Part shown: positions 46,188-56,977 of the stretch, one piece after another
How positions within the stretch are numbered: position 1 is the first letter of the stretch
Layout of the letters: every line of letters starts with the position of its first letter
From: Pseudideonella sakaiensis
GTDB lineage: Bacteria; Pseudomonadota; Gammaproteobacteria; Burkholderiales; Burkholderiaceae_C
Direction of reading: 5' to 3'
NCBI RefSeq assembly: GCF_001293525.1
Contig: NZ_BBYR01000008.1
Span: 48,739 to 112,738, forward strand
DNA: 64,000 nt
Made by a program: the position numbers and the translations under genes
The notes under the pieces: model-generated
What the model saw: only the letters and a program-made list of their open reading frames with translations
Database searches by the model: none
What the model was told of the DNA's origin: nothing

Positions 46188-46889
46188 TCAGCCCGCCAGG
46201 GCCGGCGCCCCCTGCGTGAAGCGGTAGCCCGCCCCGCGCACGGTGTCGATCAGGCGCGCGCACTGCACCGGCGAGAGCGCCTCGCGCAGGCGCTTGATGT
46301 GGACGTCGACGGTGCGTTCCTCGATGAAGACGTGGTCGCCCCAGACGCGGTCCAGCAGCTGGGCGCGGCTGTGCACGCGCTCGGGATGCGTCATCAGGAA
46401 GTGCAGCAGGCGGAACTCGGTCGGCCCGATCTTCACCTCCTGGCCCTCGCGCGAGACGCGGCGCGTGGCCGGGTCCAGGCGCAGGCCGCCGAGCTCGACC
46501 ACCGCGTCCAGCGCCTCCGGCGCCTTGCGCCGCAGCACCGCGCGGATGCGGGCCAGCAGCTCGTTGGTCGAGAAGGGCTTGCTCAGGTAGTCGTCGGCGC
46601 CGGCGTCGAGGCCGGCGATCATGTCGACCTCCTCGCTGCGCGCCGTCAGCATGATGACGGGCAGCTCGCGCGTGCGCGCCTGGCCGCGCCAGCGCTTGGC
46701 CAGCGCCAGGCCGCTCTGGCCCGGCAGCATCCAGTCGAGCACCACGAGTTCGGGCAGCACGCCGTCGATCTCGGCCTGGGCCTGCTCGGCGGTGTGCGCG
46801 ATCGTCACCTCGAAGCCCGCATGGCGCAGGTTGATCGAGATCAGCTCGGCGATCGCGGCTTCGTCCTCCACGACGAGGATGCGGCTCAT
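46188..46889 (-). CDS. phoB: Phosphate regulon response regulator PhoB
   Basis: 233 aa. Receiver 1-120 with V-V-E-D-E (6-10), acceptor D52 in V-V-L-D-W-M-L-P-G, and Y-L-S-K-P-F lysine. Winged helix about 135-230 with H-S-R-A-Q-L-L-D-R-V-W-G and R-G-A-G-Y-R-F. Binds Pho boxes; one is visible upstream of pstS in this same operon, making a positive loop. 18 nt before phoR. Confidence 0.97.
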   Translation of the reverse strand: MSRILVVEDEAAIAELISINLRHAGFEVTIAHTAEQAQAEIDGVLPELVVLDWMLPGQSGLALAKRWRGQARTRELPVIMLTARSEEVDMIAGLDAGADDYLSKPFSTNELLARIRAVLRRKAPEALDAVVELGGLRLDPATRRVSREGQEVKIGPTEFRLLHFLMTHPERVHSRAQLLDRVWGDHVFIEERTVDVHIKRLREALSPVQCARLIDTVRGAGYRFTQGAPALAG

Positions 46890-46899
46890 CGGCAGTTCC

Positions 46900-47607
46900 T
46901 CAGCGCACCATGGTCTCGACCGTGCTCACCGGGTTGTGGCGAACGTCGGTGCCCTTGACCACGTAGATGATCACCTCGGCCAGGTTCTTCGCATGGTCGC
47001 CCACGCGCTCGATCGCCTTGGCGACGAAGATCAGGTCGATGCTGGAGGAGATGGTGCGCGGATCCTCCATCATGAAGGTGATCAGCTTGCGCACCAGGCC
47101 CTCGAACTCCTGGTCGATCTGGTCGTCCTGGCGCAGGATCTCGAGCGCGCGCTCGGTGTCCAGGCGGGCGAAGGCGTCGAGCGCCTTGCGCAGTTGCGCG
47201 GTGGCGAGGTCGGACTCGAAGCTCAGGTCCGCCACCGGCAGGCGCAGCCGGCTCGACACGCCGGTGTTGATCAGGCGCTGCACGGTGCGGGCGATGCGCG
47301 CCGCCTCGTCGCCGACGCGCTCCAGGTTGGCGATCGTCTTGCTGATCGCGATCAGCAGCCGCAGGTCGCGCGCGGTCGGCTGGCGCCGCGCGATGATGGT
47401 CGACAGGTCGCTGTCGATCTCGATCTCCATGCGGTTGACCTGGTCCTCGCGGGCCAGGACCTGGGCGGCGGTCTCGTTGCTGAAGTGCGTCAGCGCATAG
47501 ATCGCCTGCGCGAGCTGGGATTCCACCATGCCGCCCATCTCGAGGACGCGGGTGGAGATGCCGCTCAGCTCGGCATCGAACTGGGTGGACAGGTGCTTGT
47601 CGGTCAT
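46900..47607 (-). CDS. phoU: Phosphate transport system regulator PhoU
   Basis: 235 aa, all-helical with two PhoU repeats; E-x-x-x-D metal motifs are seen in E-I-E-I-D-S-D-L and I-D-L-I-F-V-A-K-A-I-E-R-V-G-D-H-A-K-N. It links PstB activity to PhoR and keeps the regulon off when phosphate is ample. GAGGGG ribosome site before the ATG. 10 nt before phoB. Confidence 0.97.
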   Translation of the reverse strand: MTDKHLSTQFDAELSGISTRVLEMGGMVESQLAQAIYALTHFSNETAAQVLAREDQVNRMEIEIDSDLSTIIARRQPTARDLRLLIAISKTIANLERVGDEAARIARTVQRLINTGVSSRLRLPVADLSFESDLATAQLRKALDAFARLDTERALEILRQDDQIDQEFEGLVRKLITFMMEDPRTISSSIDLIFVAKAIERVGDHAKNLAEVIIYVVKGTDVRHNPVSTVETMVR

Positions 47608-47704
47608 GGGGACCCCTCGTGCAGGCAGTCGCCGGCCGCCTCCGTCTGGCAGCGCCCGGCAGCGCGGGGCGGACGGCCGGGCGGCCCGCCCCGCGGGTGG
47701 CGGA

Positions 47705-48490
47705 TCAGCCGAAGCGGCCGGTGATGTAGTCCTCGGTGTCCTTCTTCTTCGGCTTCATGAAGAGCTCCGAGGTCGGGCCGAACTCGATCAGGTCGCCGAG
47801 GTACATGTAGGCGGTGTAGTCGGAGCTGCGGGCCGCCTGCTGCATGTTGTGCGTGACGATCACGACCGTGTAGTCGGACTTCAGCTCGTGGATCAGCTCC
47901 TCGATCTTCCCGGTGGAGATCGGGTCCAGCGCTGAACACGGCTCGTCGAGCAGCAGCACCTCGGGCTTGATCGCGATGCCGCGCGCGATGCACAAGCGCT
48001 GCTGCTGCCCGCCGGACAGGCCCGAGCCGCTCTGGTTCAGCTTGTCCTTCACCTCATTCCACAGCGCGGCCTTCTTCAGGGCCCACTCGACGCGCTCGTC
48101 GAGCTCCACGCGCGGCAGGTTCTCGAACAGCTTCACGCCGAAGGTGATGTTGTCGTAGATCGACATCGGGAACGGCGTGGGCTTCTGGAACACCATGCCG
48201 ACCTTGGCGCGGATCAGCGACACGTCGTGCTTCGACGCCAGCAGGTTGTCGCCGTCGAGCAGGATCTCGCCCTCGGCGCGCTGCTCCGGGTAGAGCTCGA
48301 ACATGCGGTTGAAGGTGCGCAGCAGCGTGGACTTGCCGCAGCCCGACGGGCCGATGAAGGCGGTGACCTTCTTCTCCGGGATGTCCAGGTTGATGTTCTT
48401 CAGCGCGTGGAACTTGCCGTAGTAGAAGTTCAGGTTGCGCACCGAGAGCTTGGCGCGCTCGGTCACGGGAAGGTCGACTTTCTTGTCCAT
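47705..48490 (-). CDS. pstB: Phosphate ABC transporter ATPase PstB
   Basis: 261 aa. Starts with [14 protein letters not shown]; Walker [13 protein letters not shown] signature [10 protein letters not shown]; Walker [15 protein letters not shown]-loop V-I-V-T-H-N-M. Energises PstCA at the inner membrane. GGAGC ribosome site, 15 nt after pstA. Confidence 0.97.
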   Translation of the reverse strand: MDKKVDLPVTERAKLSVRNLNFYYGKFHALKNINLDIPEKKVTAFIGPSGCGKSTLLRTFNRMFELYPEQRAEGEILLDGDNLLASKHDVSLIRAKVGMVFQKPTPFPMSIYDNITFGVKLFENLPRVELDERVEWALKKAALWNEVKDKLNQSGSGLSGGQQQRLCIARGIAIKPEVLLLDEPCSALDPISTGKIEELIHELKSDYTVVIVTHNMQQAARSSDYTAYMYLGDLIEFGPTSELFMKPKKKDTEDYITGRFG

Positions 48491-48505
48491 CGGAAGCTCC
48501 CGGCT

Positions 48506-49390
48506 TCAGTGCTTGTTGCGCAGGAAGGTGCGCGCGATGATGTTGAGCGCGAGCACGCCGAGCGTGATCAGCAGCACGCCCGCCCAGGCGAGCTTCTGCC
48601 AGTTCTCGTAGGGGCTCATCGCGAACTTGAAGATCGTCACCGGCAGGCTGGCCATCGGCTCGCCCAGGCGCAGCGACCAGAACTGGTTCGACAGCGCGGT
48701 GAACAGCAGCGGCGCGGTCTCGCCGGCGATGCGCGCGAAAGCGAGCAGCACGCCGGTGATGACGCCGGCGCGCGCCGCCTTCAGCGTGATCGTCAGGATC
48801 ACCTTCCACTTCGGCGTGCCCAGCGCATAGGCCGCCTCGCGCAGCGCGTGCGGGATCAGCGAGAGCATGTTCTCGGTGGTGCGGATGACCACCGGGATCA
48901 CGATCAGCGCCAGCGCCAGCACGCCGGCATAGGCCGAGTAGCTCTTGAAGCGGGCCACGATCACCGCGTAGATGAACAGCCCGATCACGATCGACGGTGC
49001 CGACAGCAGGATGTCGTTGATGAAGCGCGTCACCGAGCCGAGCCAGGAGCGCTGCCCGTACTCGGCCAGGTAGATCCCGGCCAGCACGCCGATCGGCGCG
49101 CCGACCAGCGTGGCCAGCGAGACCATGATCAGCGAGCCGGCGATCGCGTTCGCCAGGCCGCCGACCTCGGCCTGCGGCGGCGGCGTCATCTCGGTGAAGG
49201 TGGCCAGCGTGAGCCCGCCGAGGCCGAGGCGCAGCGTCTCGAGCAGGATCCAGCCGAGCCAGAACAGGCCGAAGGCCATGGCCGCCATCGACAGCGTCAG
49301 CGCCACCGCGTTGACCGCCTTGCGGCGACGGTGCCGGGCGAGCCGGCTGGCTTCGAGCGTGAAGCCCTTGGAGGAGGTGGCGGCGTTCAC
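48506..49390 (-). CDS. pstA: Phosphate ABC transporter permease PstA
   Basis: 294 aa with six predicted membrane segments. The permease loop appears around [10 protein letters not shown], followed by a run resembling [19 protein letters not shown], typical of PstA. GTG start overlaps the pstC stop by 4 nt (GTGA), so translation is coupled. Confidence 0.96.
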   Translation of the reverse strand: MNAATSSKGFTLEASRLARHRRRKAVNAVALTLSMAAMAFGLFWLGWILLETLRLGLGGLTLATFTEMTPPPQAEVGGLANAIAGSLIMVSLATLVGAPIGVLAGIYLAEYGQRSWLGSVTRFINDILLSAPSIVIGLFIYAVIVARFKSYSAYAGVLALALIVIPVVIRTTENMLSLIPHALREAAYALGTPKWKVILTITLKAARAGVITGVLLAFARIAGETAPLLFTALSNQFWSLRLGEPMASLPVTIFKFAMSPYENWQKLAWAGVLLITLGVLALNIIARTFLRNKH

Positions 49391-50406
49391 GAGCGCTTCC
49401 CTTCGCCCTTCTGCAGTTGCAGCAGCAGGACCTTCGACAGCGACAGCACCACGAAGGTGATGAAGAACAGGACCAGGCCGAGGTAGATCAGCGAGGCCTG
49501 GTGCAGGCCCTCGCCCGCCTCGGCGAACTCGTTCGCCAGCGCGGACGTGATGCTGTTGGCGGCCTCGAACAGCGACAGGCTGGACAGCTGGTTGAAGTTG
49601 CCGATCACGAAGGTGACGGCCATGGTCTCGCCCAGCGCCCGGCCGAGCCCGAGCATGATTCCGCCGATCACGCCCGCCTTGGTGTAGGGCAGCACGACCT
49701 TGAAGACCACCTCCCAGGTGGTCGAGCCCAGGCCATAGGCCGACTCCTTCAGCATCGCCGGCGTGACCTCGAACACGTCGCGCATCACGGCCGCGATGAA
49801 GGGGATGATCATGATGGCCAGGATGATGCCGGCCGACAGGATGCCGATGCCTACCGGTGCGCCGGACACCAGGTCACGCAACACCGGCACGTCGGCCAGC
49901 AGGCGCTGCAGCGGCTGCTGCACGTAGGTCGACAGCACCGGGCTGAAGACCAGCAGGCCCCACATGCCGTAGACGATCGATGGCACCGCGGCGAGCAGCT
50001 CGACCGCGATGCCCAGCGGGCGGCGCAGCCAGCCCGGCGAGAGCTCGGTCAGGAACAGCGCGATGCCGAAGCTGACCGGCACCGCGATCACCAGCGCGAT
50101 GAGCGAGGTGGCCAGCGTGCCGTAGATCATCACCAGGCCGCCGTAGCGGTCCTGTACCGGGTCCCATTCGCTGCGCCACAGGAAGCTCAGCCCGTACTCG
50201 CGGATCGCCGGCCAGGCGCCGACGACCAGCGAGCCGATGATGCCGGCCAGCAGCAGCAGCGTCAGGATCGCCGCGCCATAGGACAGCGTCGCGAACAGGG
50301 TGTCGGCCAGCGGGTTGGCCTTGCGGACCACCGGCGGCTCGCCCTGGGGGGTGCTGCGCGGCATCGCCTCGGGGTCGTAGGGGGTTGCGGGAAGTGTAGC
50401 GGCCAC
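49387..50406 (-). CDS. pstC: Phosphate ABC transporter permease PstC
   Basis: 339 aa, six membrane segments plus a hydrophilic N-terminal tail of about 30 residues. F-L-W-R-S-E-W-D-P and [18 protein letters not shown] are PstC signatures. GTG start chosen because GGAGG lies 5 nt upstream. Forms the channel with PstA. Confidence 0.96.
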   Translation of the reverse strand: MAATLPATPYDPEAMPRSTPQGEPPVVRKANPLADTLFATLSYGAAILTLLLLAGIIGSLVVGAWPAIREYGLSFLWRSEWDPVQDRYGGLVMIYGTLATSLIALVIAVPVSFGIALFLTELSPGWLRRPLGIAVELLAAVPSIVYGMWGLLVFSPVLSTYVQQPLQRLLADVPVLRDLVSGAPVGIGILSAGIILAIMIIPFIAAVMRDVFEVTPAMLKESAYGLGSTTWEVVFKVVLPYTKAGVIGGIMLGLGRALGETMAVTFVIGNFNQLSSLSLFEAANSITSALANEFAEAGEGLHQASLIYLGLVLFFITFVVLSLSKVLLLQLQKGEGKRS

Positions 50407-50460
50407 GTGTCCTCCTCGGTTCGTCGCGATCCCGGCCCTCGCGCCGGCAGTGATCGCGCG

Positions 50461-50499
50461 GAAAGCCCGGTGGCGCCGACGGCGCCCCGGGCCGCTTTC
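50461..50499 (-). other. Large stem-loop between pstS and pstC
   Basis: GAAAGC and GCTTTC at the ends, with GGCGCC-GAC-GGCGCC at the centre; most bases between also pair. It lies in the 111-nt gap after pstS. Such hairpins often protect the binding-protein mRNA from 3' decay and lower expression of the permease genes. On the minus strand a short T-run (CTTTCC) follows, so partial termination is also possible. Confidence 0.55.
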
Positions 50500-50517
50500 T
50501 CGTCGTCTCGACGAGGA

Positions 50518-51552
50518 TCAGTTCATCGCCAGGTTCTTGCCGCCGGCGTCCTTGATCTCGCCCCATTGCTTGCGGATCAGCGCCTTGACCGAATCGGGCA
50601 GCGGCACGTAGTCGAGTTCGGCGGCCATGCCGTCGCCCTGCTTGTAGGCCCAGTCGAAGAACTTCAGCGCGGCCGCGCTCTGCGCCGGCTTGTCGGCGGC
50701 CTTGTGCATCATGATGAAGGTGGCGCCGGTGATCGGCCAGGCTTCCTTGCCGGGCTGGTCGGTCAGCACCTGGTAGAAGCTCTTGCTCCAGTCGGCGCCG
50801 GCCGCGGCGGCCTTGAAGTTGGCGTCGTCGGGGGAGACGAAGCTGCCGGCCTGGTTGCGCAGCTGCGCGAAGTTCATCTTGTTCTGCTTCACGTAGGCGT
50901 ACTCGACGTAGCCGATCGAGTTCGGCAGGCGGCCGACGAAGGCGGCCACGCCCTCGTTGCCCTTGCCGCCGGCGCCGGTCGGCCAGTTCACCGCGGTGCC
51001 TTCACCGACCTTGGCCTTCCACTCGGCGTTCACCTTCGACAGGTAGTTCGTGAAGATGAAGCTGGTGCCCGAGCCGTCGGCGCGGCGCACCACCGAGATC
51101 GTCGCGTCCGGCAGCGGCAGGCCCGGGTTCAGCGCCGTGACGGCGGCGTCGTTCCACTTGGTGATCTTGCCCAGGTAGATGTCGCCGAGCACGGCGCCGG
51201 TCAGCTTCAGCTGGCCCGGCTGGATGCCGGCGATGTTGACCACCGGCACCACGCCGCCGATGACGGTCGGGAACTGCAGCAGGCCGTCCTTGGCCAGCTC
51301 GTCGTCCTTCAGCGGCGCGTCGGAGGCGCCGAAGTCGACCGTCTTGCCGCGGATCTGCTTCATGCCGGCGCCGGAGCCGACCGACTGGTAGTTGATGCGT
51401 GCGCCGGTGGCCTTGTTGTAGGCATCGGCCCACTTCGCGTACAGCGGGGCCGGGAACGAGGCGCCGGCGCCCGTGACGTCCTGGGCGGAAGCGGCAAAGG
51501 CGCTGGCCAGCGCGAGGCCGGCGACGGCGAGGCGGAGGGGCTGGAAGCTCAT
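50518..51552 (-). CDS. pstS: Phosphate-binding periplasmic protein PstS
   Basis: 344 aa. Signal peptide 1-24 ([19 protein letters not shown]). Mature part starts [13 protein letters not shown], with phosphate ligands also in [10 protein letters not shown] and [12 protein letters not shown] at 51552 preceded by AAAGGA. First gene of pstS-C-A-B-phoU-phoB-phoR, downstream of a Pho box. Confidence 0.97.
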   Translation of the reverse strand: MSFQPLRLAVAGLALASAFAASAQDVTGAGASFPAPLYAKWADAYNKATGARINYQSVGSGAGMKQIRGKTVDFGASDAPLKDDELAKDGLLQFPTVIGGVVPVVNIAGIQPGQLKLTGAVLGDIYLGKITKWNDAAVTALNPGLPLPDATISVVRRADGSGTSFIFTNYLSKVNAEWKAKVGEGTAVNWPTGAGGKGNEGVAAFVGRLPNSIGYVEYAYVKQNKMNFAQLRNQAGSFVSPDDANFKAAAAGADWSKSFYQVLTDQPGKEAWPITGATFIMMHKAADKPAQSAAALKFFDWAYKQGDGMAAELDYVPLPDSVKALIRKQWGEIKDAGGKNLAMN

Positions 51553-51604
51553 CGGGGGTCCTTTCCTCGGGTGAAACCCGTGGTGTGTCGGTGTCGATGC
51601 CGGC

Positions 51605-51638
51605 ACTCTAGGCAGCCCCGATGACAGGACCGTGACAC
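51605..51638 (-). promoter_or_regulatory. Pho box and promoter of the pst-pho operon
   Basis: On the minus strand GTGTCAC-GGTC-CTGTCAT (51638-51621) matches the PhoB 7-4-7 direct repeat (CTGTCAT, 4 nt, CTGTCAY). Ten nt downstream lies TAGAGT (51610-51605) as a -10; the box takes the place of a -35, as in PhoB-activated promoters. pstS starts 52 bp further. Further PhoB-like half sites with 11-bp phasing (TGTCAC-type at 51659, CGTCACA at 51680) lie upstream. Confidence 0.85.
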
Positions 51639-51789
51639 GGCGGGCGCACCGGCGCGCTGTCACATGCCGACGCGAAACCGTCACAAACCGCCCCGGGTGC
51701 GGCTGGCGCCCCCCGCAAAGGGCCGGCGGCCAGCCTCCGGGCCCGCCGCAGACCGGCCGGCGGCCGCCGGCGGCCCCGGCGGCTGCCGC

Positions 51790-53124
51790 TCAGGCGGGCG
51801 CGACCGCGTCCGCCAGCCGCTGGGCGCAGGACTGCGCCAGCGACGGATCCCGGGCCTCGACCATCACCCGCAGCAGCGGCTCGGTGCCGGACGGCCGGAT
51901 CAGCACCCGACCCGCGTCGCCCAGCTCGGCCAGCACGCGGGCCTGCACGTCGGCCAGGCGCCGGTCGCCGCGCCAGTCCTGGCCGGGCTGCAGGCGCACG
52001 TTCAGCAGCACCTGCGGGAACAGCGGCACGTCCGCCAGCATCTCGGCCAGGCCGCGCCCCTGGCGGCGCACCGCCTGCAGCACCTGCAGCGCGCTGACGA
52101 TGCCGTCGCCGGTGGTGTGCTTGTCGAGCGCCAGCAGGTGGCCCGAGCCTTCGCCGCCGAGCAGCCAGCCGCGCGCGGCCAGCTCCTCGAGCACGTAGCG
52201 GTCGCCCACCTTGGCCCGCACCAGCGCGACGCCGCGCTCGCGCAGCGCCCGTTCGACCGCCATGTTCGTCATCAGCGTGCCGACCACGCCGGGCACCGGC
52301 TCGCCCTGCGCGAGCCGGTCCATCACCATCACCAGCAGCAGCTCGTCGCCGTTGTAGCTGCGGCCCGCCGCGTCGACCACCACCAGCCGGTCCGCGTCGC
52401 CGTCCAGCGCGATGCCGAAGTCCGCCGAGCGCACCGGCACGGTGCGCACCAGCTCGGCCGGCGCCGTGGCGCCGACGCCGTCGTTGATGTTGAAGCCGTT
52501 CGGGCTGCAGCCGATGCCCACCACCTCCGCGCCCAGCTCGTGGAAGACGTCGGGCGCGACGTGGTAGGCCGCGCCGTGCGCCGCGTCGACCACGATGCGC
52601 AGGCCCTTCAGCGACAGGTCGGCGCCGCAGGTGGCCTTGCAGAACTCGACGTAGCGGCCCTGGGCATCGTCGAGCCGGCGCGCCTTGCCGAGCTGGGACG
52701 AGCCGACCCACCCGGGCGCTTCGGCCAGCGCGGCCTCGACCTGCAGCTCCCAGGCATCCGGCAGCTTCTCGCCGCGCGCGGAGAAGAACTTGATGCCGTT
52801 GTCGCCGTAGGGGTTGTGGGAGGCGCTGATCACGACGCCCAGGTCGAGCCGCAGCGCGCGCGTCAGGTAGGCGACGCCGGGCGTCGGCAGCGGGCCGGTG
52901 AGCAGCACGTCCACGCCGGCCGACGCGAAGCCGGCCTCCAGCGCGGACTCGATCATGTAGCCGGACACGCGCGTGTCCTTGCCGATCAGCACGGTCGGCC
53001 GCGCCTCGCTGCGCCTCAGGACGCGGCCGACGGCGTGGCCCAGCCGCAGCATGAAGTCCGGCGTGATCGGCGCCTGGCCGACGGTGCCGCGGATGCCATC
53101 GGTCCCGAAATACTGTCTGCTCAT
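51790..53124 (-). CDS. glmM: Phosphoglucosamine mutase
   Basis: 444 aa; interconverts glucosamine-6-P and glucosamine-1-P for peptidoglycan and LPS. Starts [15 protein letters not shown]; active-site serine in V-V-I-S-A-S-H-N-P; metal loop I-A-L-D-G-D-A-D-R; sugar loop G-E-G-S-G-H; phosphate loop R-P-S-G-T-E-P. The ATG at 53124 fits the family start. Lies 31 nt after folP in the usual ftsH-folP-glmM order. Confidence 0.97.
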   Translation of the reverse strand: MSRQYFGTDGIRGTVGQAPITPDFMLRLGHAVGRVLRRSEARPTVLIGKDTRVSGYMIESALEAGFASAGVDVLLTGPLPTPGVAYLTRALRLDLGVVISASHNPYGDNGIKFFSARGEKLPDAWELQVEAALAEAPGWVGSSQLGKARRLDDAQGRYVEFCKATCGADLSLKGLRIVVDAAHGAAYHVAPDVFHELGAEVVGIGCSPNGFNINDGVGATAPAELVRTVPVRSADFGIALDGDADRLVVVDAAGRSYNGDELLLVMVMDRLAQGEPVPGVVGTLMTNMAVERALRERGVALVRAKVGDRYVLEELAARGWLLGGEGSGHLLALDKHTTGDGIVSALQVLQAVRRQGRGLAEMLADVPLFPQVLLNVRLQPGQDWRGDRRLADVQARVLAELGDAGRVLIRPSGTEPLLRVMVEARDPSLAQSCAQRLADAVAPA

Positions 53125-53155
53125 CGTCGCGGGGCGCGCCCGGGGAGGGCGCGCA

Positions 53156-54022
53156 TCAGGGGCCAGGGGAGGAAGCGGCGGCGGCGGCCGGCAACAGGCC
53201 GGCCGCGCGCCAGACCGTGAGCGCATCGACGGTGGCCGCGACGTCGTGCACCCGCACCACCGCAGCGCCCTGCTGGACGGCCGCGAGCGCCGCGGCGACG
53301 CTGGCGGGCAGCCGGTCGCCCACCTCGCGACCGGTCAGCCGGCCGAGCGAGGACTTGCGCGACCAGCCGGCGAGCAGCGGGCGGCCAGCGAGCGCGATCA
53401 GCTCGCGCTGCCGCGCCAGCAGCTCGAGGTTGTGCGCCAGGGTCTTGCCGAAGCCGATGCCCGGGTCCACCGTGATGCGGTCCGGCGCGACGCCCCGCCC
53501 CTGCAGCGCCGCGACGCGCGCGGCCAGGAACGCCGCGACCTCGCGCACGACATCGCCGTAGACCGGCTCGACCGCCTGCATCGAGCGCGGCTCGCCGCGC
53601 ATGTGCATCAGGCAGATGCCGGCGGCGCTGGCGGCCACGCAGGCCTCGGCCCCGGGCGCGCGCAGCGCCATCACGTCGTTGACGATGTCGACGCCCAGGT
53701 CGAGCGCCCGCGCCATCACCTCGGTCTTCATCGTGTCGATCGACACCGGGCAACCGAGCCCGAGCGCGCCACGCAGCACCGGCTCGACACGGGCCCACTC
53801 TGCGTCGGCCGGCACCGGCGCGGCGCCGGGGCGGGTGGATTCGCCGCCGATGTCGAGGATGTCGGCGCCCTCGCGCAGCAGGGCCTCGCAGCGCTGCAGC
53901 GCGGCCTGGGCGTCCGGCAGCCGGCCGCCGTCGGAGAAGGAATCCGGCGTGGTGTTGACGATCGCCATCACCCGGGGCCGGCCCAGGTCGATGCGGAAGC
54001 GGGTCGTCTGCCAGCAGCTCAT
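53156..54022 (-). CDS. folP: Dihydropteroate synthase
   Basis: 288 aa TIM-barrel enzyme joining pABA and hydroxymethyldihydropterin diphosphate in folate synthesis; the sulfonamide target. Motifs: [34 protein letters not shown] and W-S-R-K-S-S-L-G. A strong terminator lies 37 bp upstream, between ftsH and this gene, so it may have a local promoter or rely on read-through. The last ~15 residues are Ala-rich. Confidence 0.96.
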   Translation of the reverse strand: MSCWQTTRFRIDLGRPRVMAIVNTTPDSFSDGGRLPDAQAALQRCEALLREGADILDIGGESTRPGAAPVPADAEWARVEPVLRGALGLGCPVSIDTMKTEVMARALDLGVDIVNDVMALRAPGAEACVAASAAGICLMHMRGEPRSMQAVEPVYGDVVREVAAFLAARVAALQGRGVAPDRITVDPGIGFGKTLAHNLELLARQRELIALAGRPLLAGWSRKSSLGRLTGREVGDRLPASVAAALAAVQQGAAVVRVHDVAATVDALTVWRAAGLLPAAAAASSPGP

Positions 54023-54058
54023 CGCAGCGGGGAAAGGTGCTCGCGCGGGCGCCGGAAC

Positions 54059-54084
54059 GAAAAAACGGGGCCGTCCGGCCCCGT
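54059..54084 (-). terminator. Rho-independent terminator after ftsH
   Basis: Minus strand ACGGGGCC-GGAC-GGCCCCGT followed by six T. The stem is perfect and the T-run clear. It lies between the ftsH stop and the folP start. Confidence 0.95.
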
Positions 54085-54106
54085 CGATCCGGCAGCCCGC
54101 CCGCGT

Positions 54107-56014
54107 TCAGGCGGCGGCCGGGGCGCCGTCGGCGCCGACCGTCGGCGCGGGGCCGCTCGGCGGCTTGGCGCCACCGCTGGAGGTCCAGTCCTTCGGCGGC
54201 CGCGGCGGCTTGCCGCCCATGATGTCGTCGATCTGCTCGCTGTCGATGGTCTCCCACTCCAGCAGGGCCTTGGCCATCGCGTGCATCTTGTCCTGGTTCT
54301 CCTCGATCAGGCGGCGCGCGGTGGCGTACTGCTCGTCGATGATCTTGCGGATCTGCTTGTCGACCTTCTGCATCGTCTCTTCCGAGACGTTGACCTGCTT
54401 GGTCACCGAGCGGCCGAGGAAGACCTCGCCCTCGTTCTCGGCGTAGACCATCGGGCCGAGCTCGTCGGTCATGCCGTAGCGGGTGACCATGTCGCGCGCG
54501 ATCTGGGTCGCGCGCTCGAAGTCGTTGCTGGCGCCGGTGGTCATCTGGTTCATGAAGACCTCCTCGGCGATGCGGCCGCCGAACAGCACGGAGATCGTCG
54601 ACAGCATGCGCTCCTTGTCCATGCTGTAGCGGTCGCCCTCGGGCAGCTGCATCGTCACGCCGAGCGCGCGGCCGCGCGGGATCACGGTCACCTTGTGCAC
54701 CGGGTCCGTCTTCGGCATCAGGCGTGCCACCAGCGCATGGCCGGCCTCGTGGTAGGCGGTGTTCTTGCGTTCCTCCTCGGGCATGACCATGGACTTCCGC
54801 TCGGGGCCCATCATGATCTTGTCCTTGGCGCGTTCGAAGTCGACCATCTCGACGACACGGCCGTTGCGCCGCGCCGCGAACAGCGCGGCTTCGTTGACCA
54901 GGTTCGCCAGGTCGGCGCCGGAAAAGCCCGGCGTGCCGCGCGCGAGGATGTCGGCGCGGATGTCCTGGCCGACCGGCACCTTGCGCATGTGCACGTTCAG
55001 GATCTGCTCGCGGCCGCGCACGTCGGGCAGGGTCACGTAGACCTGGCGGTCGAAGCGGCCGGGGCGCAGCAGCGCCGGGTCGAGGATGTCGGGCCGGTTG
55101 GTCGCCGCCATCACGATCACGCCGAGGTTGGTCTCGAAGCCGTCCATCTCGACCAGCATCTGGTTCAGCGTCTGCTCGCGCTCGTCGTTGCCGCCGCCCA
55201 GGCCGGCACCGCGGTGGCGGCCGACCGCATCGATCTCGTCGACGAAGATGATGCAGGGCGCACTCTTCTTGGCCTGCTCGAACATGTCGCGCACGCGCGC
55301 CGCGCCGACACCGACGAACATCTCGACGAAGTCGGAGCCGGAGATGCTGAAGAACGGCACCTTGGCCTCGCCGGCGATCGCCTTCGCCAGCAGCGTCTTG
55401 CCGGTGCCGGGCGGGCCGACCAGCAGCACGCCGCGCGGGATCCGGCCACCGAGCTTCTGGAATTTCTGCGGGTCCTTCAGGAAGTCGACCAGCTCCTTGA
55501 CCTCCTCCTTCGCCTCGTCGCAGCCGGCGACATCGGCGAACGTGGTGGAGTTGTTGGCCTCGTCGAGCATGCGCGCCTTCGATTTGCCGAAGCTGAACGC
55601 ACCGCCCTTGCCGCCACCCTGCATCTGGCGCATGAAATAGATCCACACGCCGATCAGCAGCAGCATCGGTCCCCAGCTGACGAGGATGCTCATCAGGATG
55701 CTGGGCTCCTCGCGCGGCTTGACGTCGAACTTGACGTTGTTGTTGATCAGGTCGCCGACCAGGCCGCGGTCGAGGTAGGTGGCGGTGCTGCGCAGGCGCT
55801 TGTCGTCGTTCGTGACGGCCAGGATCTCGGTGCCCGACGGGCCCTCCTGCAGCGTGACCGACTTGACGCGCTTCGCGCGGACCTCCTCGAGGAAGTCGGA
55901 GTAGCCGATCTGGCTGCCCTGGGTGGCACCCCGGTCGAACTGCTTGAACACGGTGAACAGCACGAGGGCGATCACCAGCCAGACAGCGACCTTCGAGAAC
56001 CATTGATTGTTCAC
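54107..56014 (-). CDS. ftsH: ATP-dependent zinc metalloprotease FtsH
   Basis: 635 aa inner-membrane AAA protease that degrades RpoH, LpxC and damaged membrane proteins. Two membrane segments (about 10-25 and 105-127) flank a periplasmic domain. Walker A is G-P-P-G-T-G-K-T (200-207), with [12 protein letters not shown] Walker B and the R-P-G-R-F-D-R-Q second region of homology. The zinc site is Y-H-E-A-G-H-A. GTG start, with AAGGAG 6 nt upstream and the family N-terminus N-N-Q-W-F-S-K. The Gly/Pro/Ala-rich tail is not conserved. Confidence 0.97.
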   Translation of the reverse strand: MNNQWFSKVAVWLVIALVLFTVFKQFDRGATQGSQIGYSDFLEEVRAKRVKSVTLQEGPSGTEILAVTNDDKRLRSTATYLDRGLVGDLINNNVKFDVKPREEPSILMSILVSWGPMLLLIGVWIYFMRQMQGGGKGGAFSFGKSKARMLDEANNSTTFADVAGCDEAKEEVKELVDFLKDPQKFQKLGGRIPRGVLLVGPPGTGKTLLAKAIAGEAKVPFFSISGSDFVEMFVGVGAARVRDMFEQAKKSAPCIIFVDEIDAVGRHRGAGLGGGNDEREQTLNQMLVEMDGFETNLGVIVMAATNRPDILDPALLRPGRFDRQVYVTLPDVRGREQILNVHMRKVPVGQDIRADILARGTPGFSGADLANLVNEAALFAARRNGRVVEMVDFERAKDKIMMGPERKSMVMPEEERKNTAYHEAGHALVARLMPKTDPVHKVTVIPRGRALGVTMQLPEGDRYSMDKERMLSTISVLFGGRIAEEVFMNQMTTGASNDFERATQIARDMVTRYGMTDELGPMVYAENEGEVFLGRSVTKQVNVSEETMQKVDKQIRKIIDEQYATARRLIEENQDKMHAMAKALLEWETIDSEQIDDIMGGKPPRPPKDWTSSGGAKPPSGPAPTVGADGAPAAA

Positions 56015-56191
56015 CGCGGCTCCTTGTCCCGGTCGACCGGCCGATCCGGGGATGCGGATGCACCCGCCCGGCGCCGGTCGAAAATCAAAACGCCATTGAA
56101 TTGCGGCCGATTTTATGACAGTCAACCCCCGGGCATCGCGGCGAATAGACCGGCGAGCCGCCGGGGACTTCCGCGCTTTCCGAGGACGCCG

Positions 56192-56890
56192 TCACGCGCC
56201 GGCGGCCGGCCGCGCCCCGTCCGCACCGGCCTTCAGAGCCTGGCCGACCAGAAAGGTTTCGGCCGAGCGGTCGCGCGAGGCCTTGGGCTTGTGCACCTTC
56301 ACGTGCCGGAACTGGCGCCGGAACGCGGCGACCAGCTCGTCGTAGCCGGCGCCGTGGAAGACCTTGCAGACCAGCGCGCCGTCGGCCACCAGCCAGCGGG
56401 CCGCGAAGTCCAGCGCCAGCTCCACCAAGTGCGCCACCCGTGCCGCATCGGCACTGTCGATGCCGGACAGGTTGGGCGCCATGTCCGACACCACCACGTC
56501 GACCCGGCGGCCCGCCAGCGCCGACTCCAGCTCGGCGAGCACGGCGTCCTCGCGGAAATCGCCCTGGATGAACTCCACGCCCTCGATCGGCTCGAGCGGC
56601 AGCAGGTCGAGCGCGAGGATGCGGCCGTTCAGGGCCCCGGCGGCCGCGCCGCCGCTGCCGGCGGCCCGCGGCGCGAAACGGCGGCGCACGTACTGGCTCC
56701 ACGCCCCCGGCGCCGCGCCCAGGTCGACCACGCACTGGCCCGGCCGGATCAGGCCGAACACCTCGTCGATCTCCTTCAGCTTGTAGGCGGCACGCGCCCG
56801 GTAGCCCTCGCGCTGGGCCAGCTTGACATAGGGGTCGTTGACGTGGTCGTTCAGCCACGCCTTGTTGACCTTGCGGCTCTTGATTTTCAC
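56192..56890 (-). CDS. rlmE: 23S rRNA (uridine-2552-2'-O) methyltransferase RlmE
   Basis: 232 aa. Starts [18 protein letters not shown] motif [13 protein letters not shown]. The K-D-K-E tetrad is visible in K-L-K-E-I-D, V-S-D-M-A-P-N, V-C-K-V-F-H-G and R-S-A-E-T-F. About 13 Ala/Gly-rich residues are inserted after R-R-R-F-A-P-R. The GTG at 56890 is chosen from family alignment; no ribosome site is visible. Precedes ftsH (178 bp) and diverges from yhbY. Confidence 0.95.
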   Translation of the reverse strand: MKIKSRKVNKAWLNDHVNDPYVKLAQREGYRARAAYKLKEIDEVFGLIRPGQCVVDLGAAPGAWSQYVRRRFAPRAAGSGGAAAGALNGRILALDLLPLEPIEGVEFIQGDFREDAVLAELESALAGRRVDVVVSDMAPNLSGIDSADAARVAHLVELALDFAARWLVADGALVCKVFHGAGYDELVAAFRRQFRHVKVHKPKASRDRSAETFLVGQALKAGADGARPAAGA

Positions 56891-56965
56891 GGTCGGTGGC
56901 CTGCCTTCGGGCGGCGCGCGCCGGGGGCCGCCCGTCGGGCGGCGTCGCGCCTGCGCGGGCCACCG

Positions 56966-56971
56966 GATAAT
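56966..56971 (+). promoter_or_regulatory. -10 element of a probably leaderless yhbY mRNA
   Basis: GATAAT, then 6 nt (ACGGGC), then the yhbY ATG at 56978. No Shine-Dalgarno. One of the clearest cases of this spacing in the window. Confidence 0.55.
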
Positions 56972-56977
56972 ACGGGC

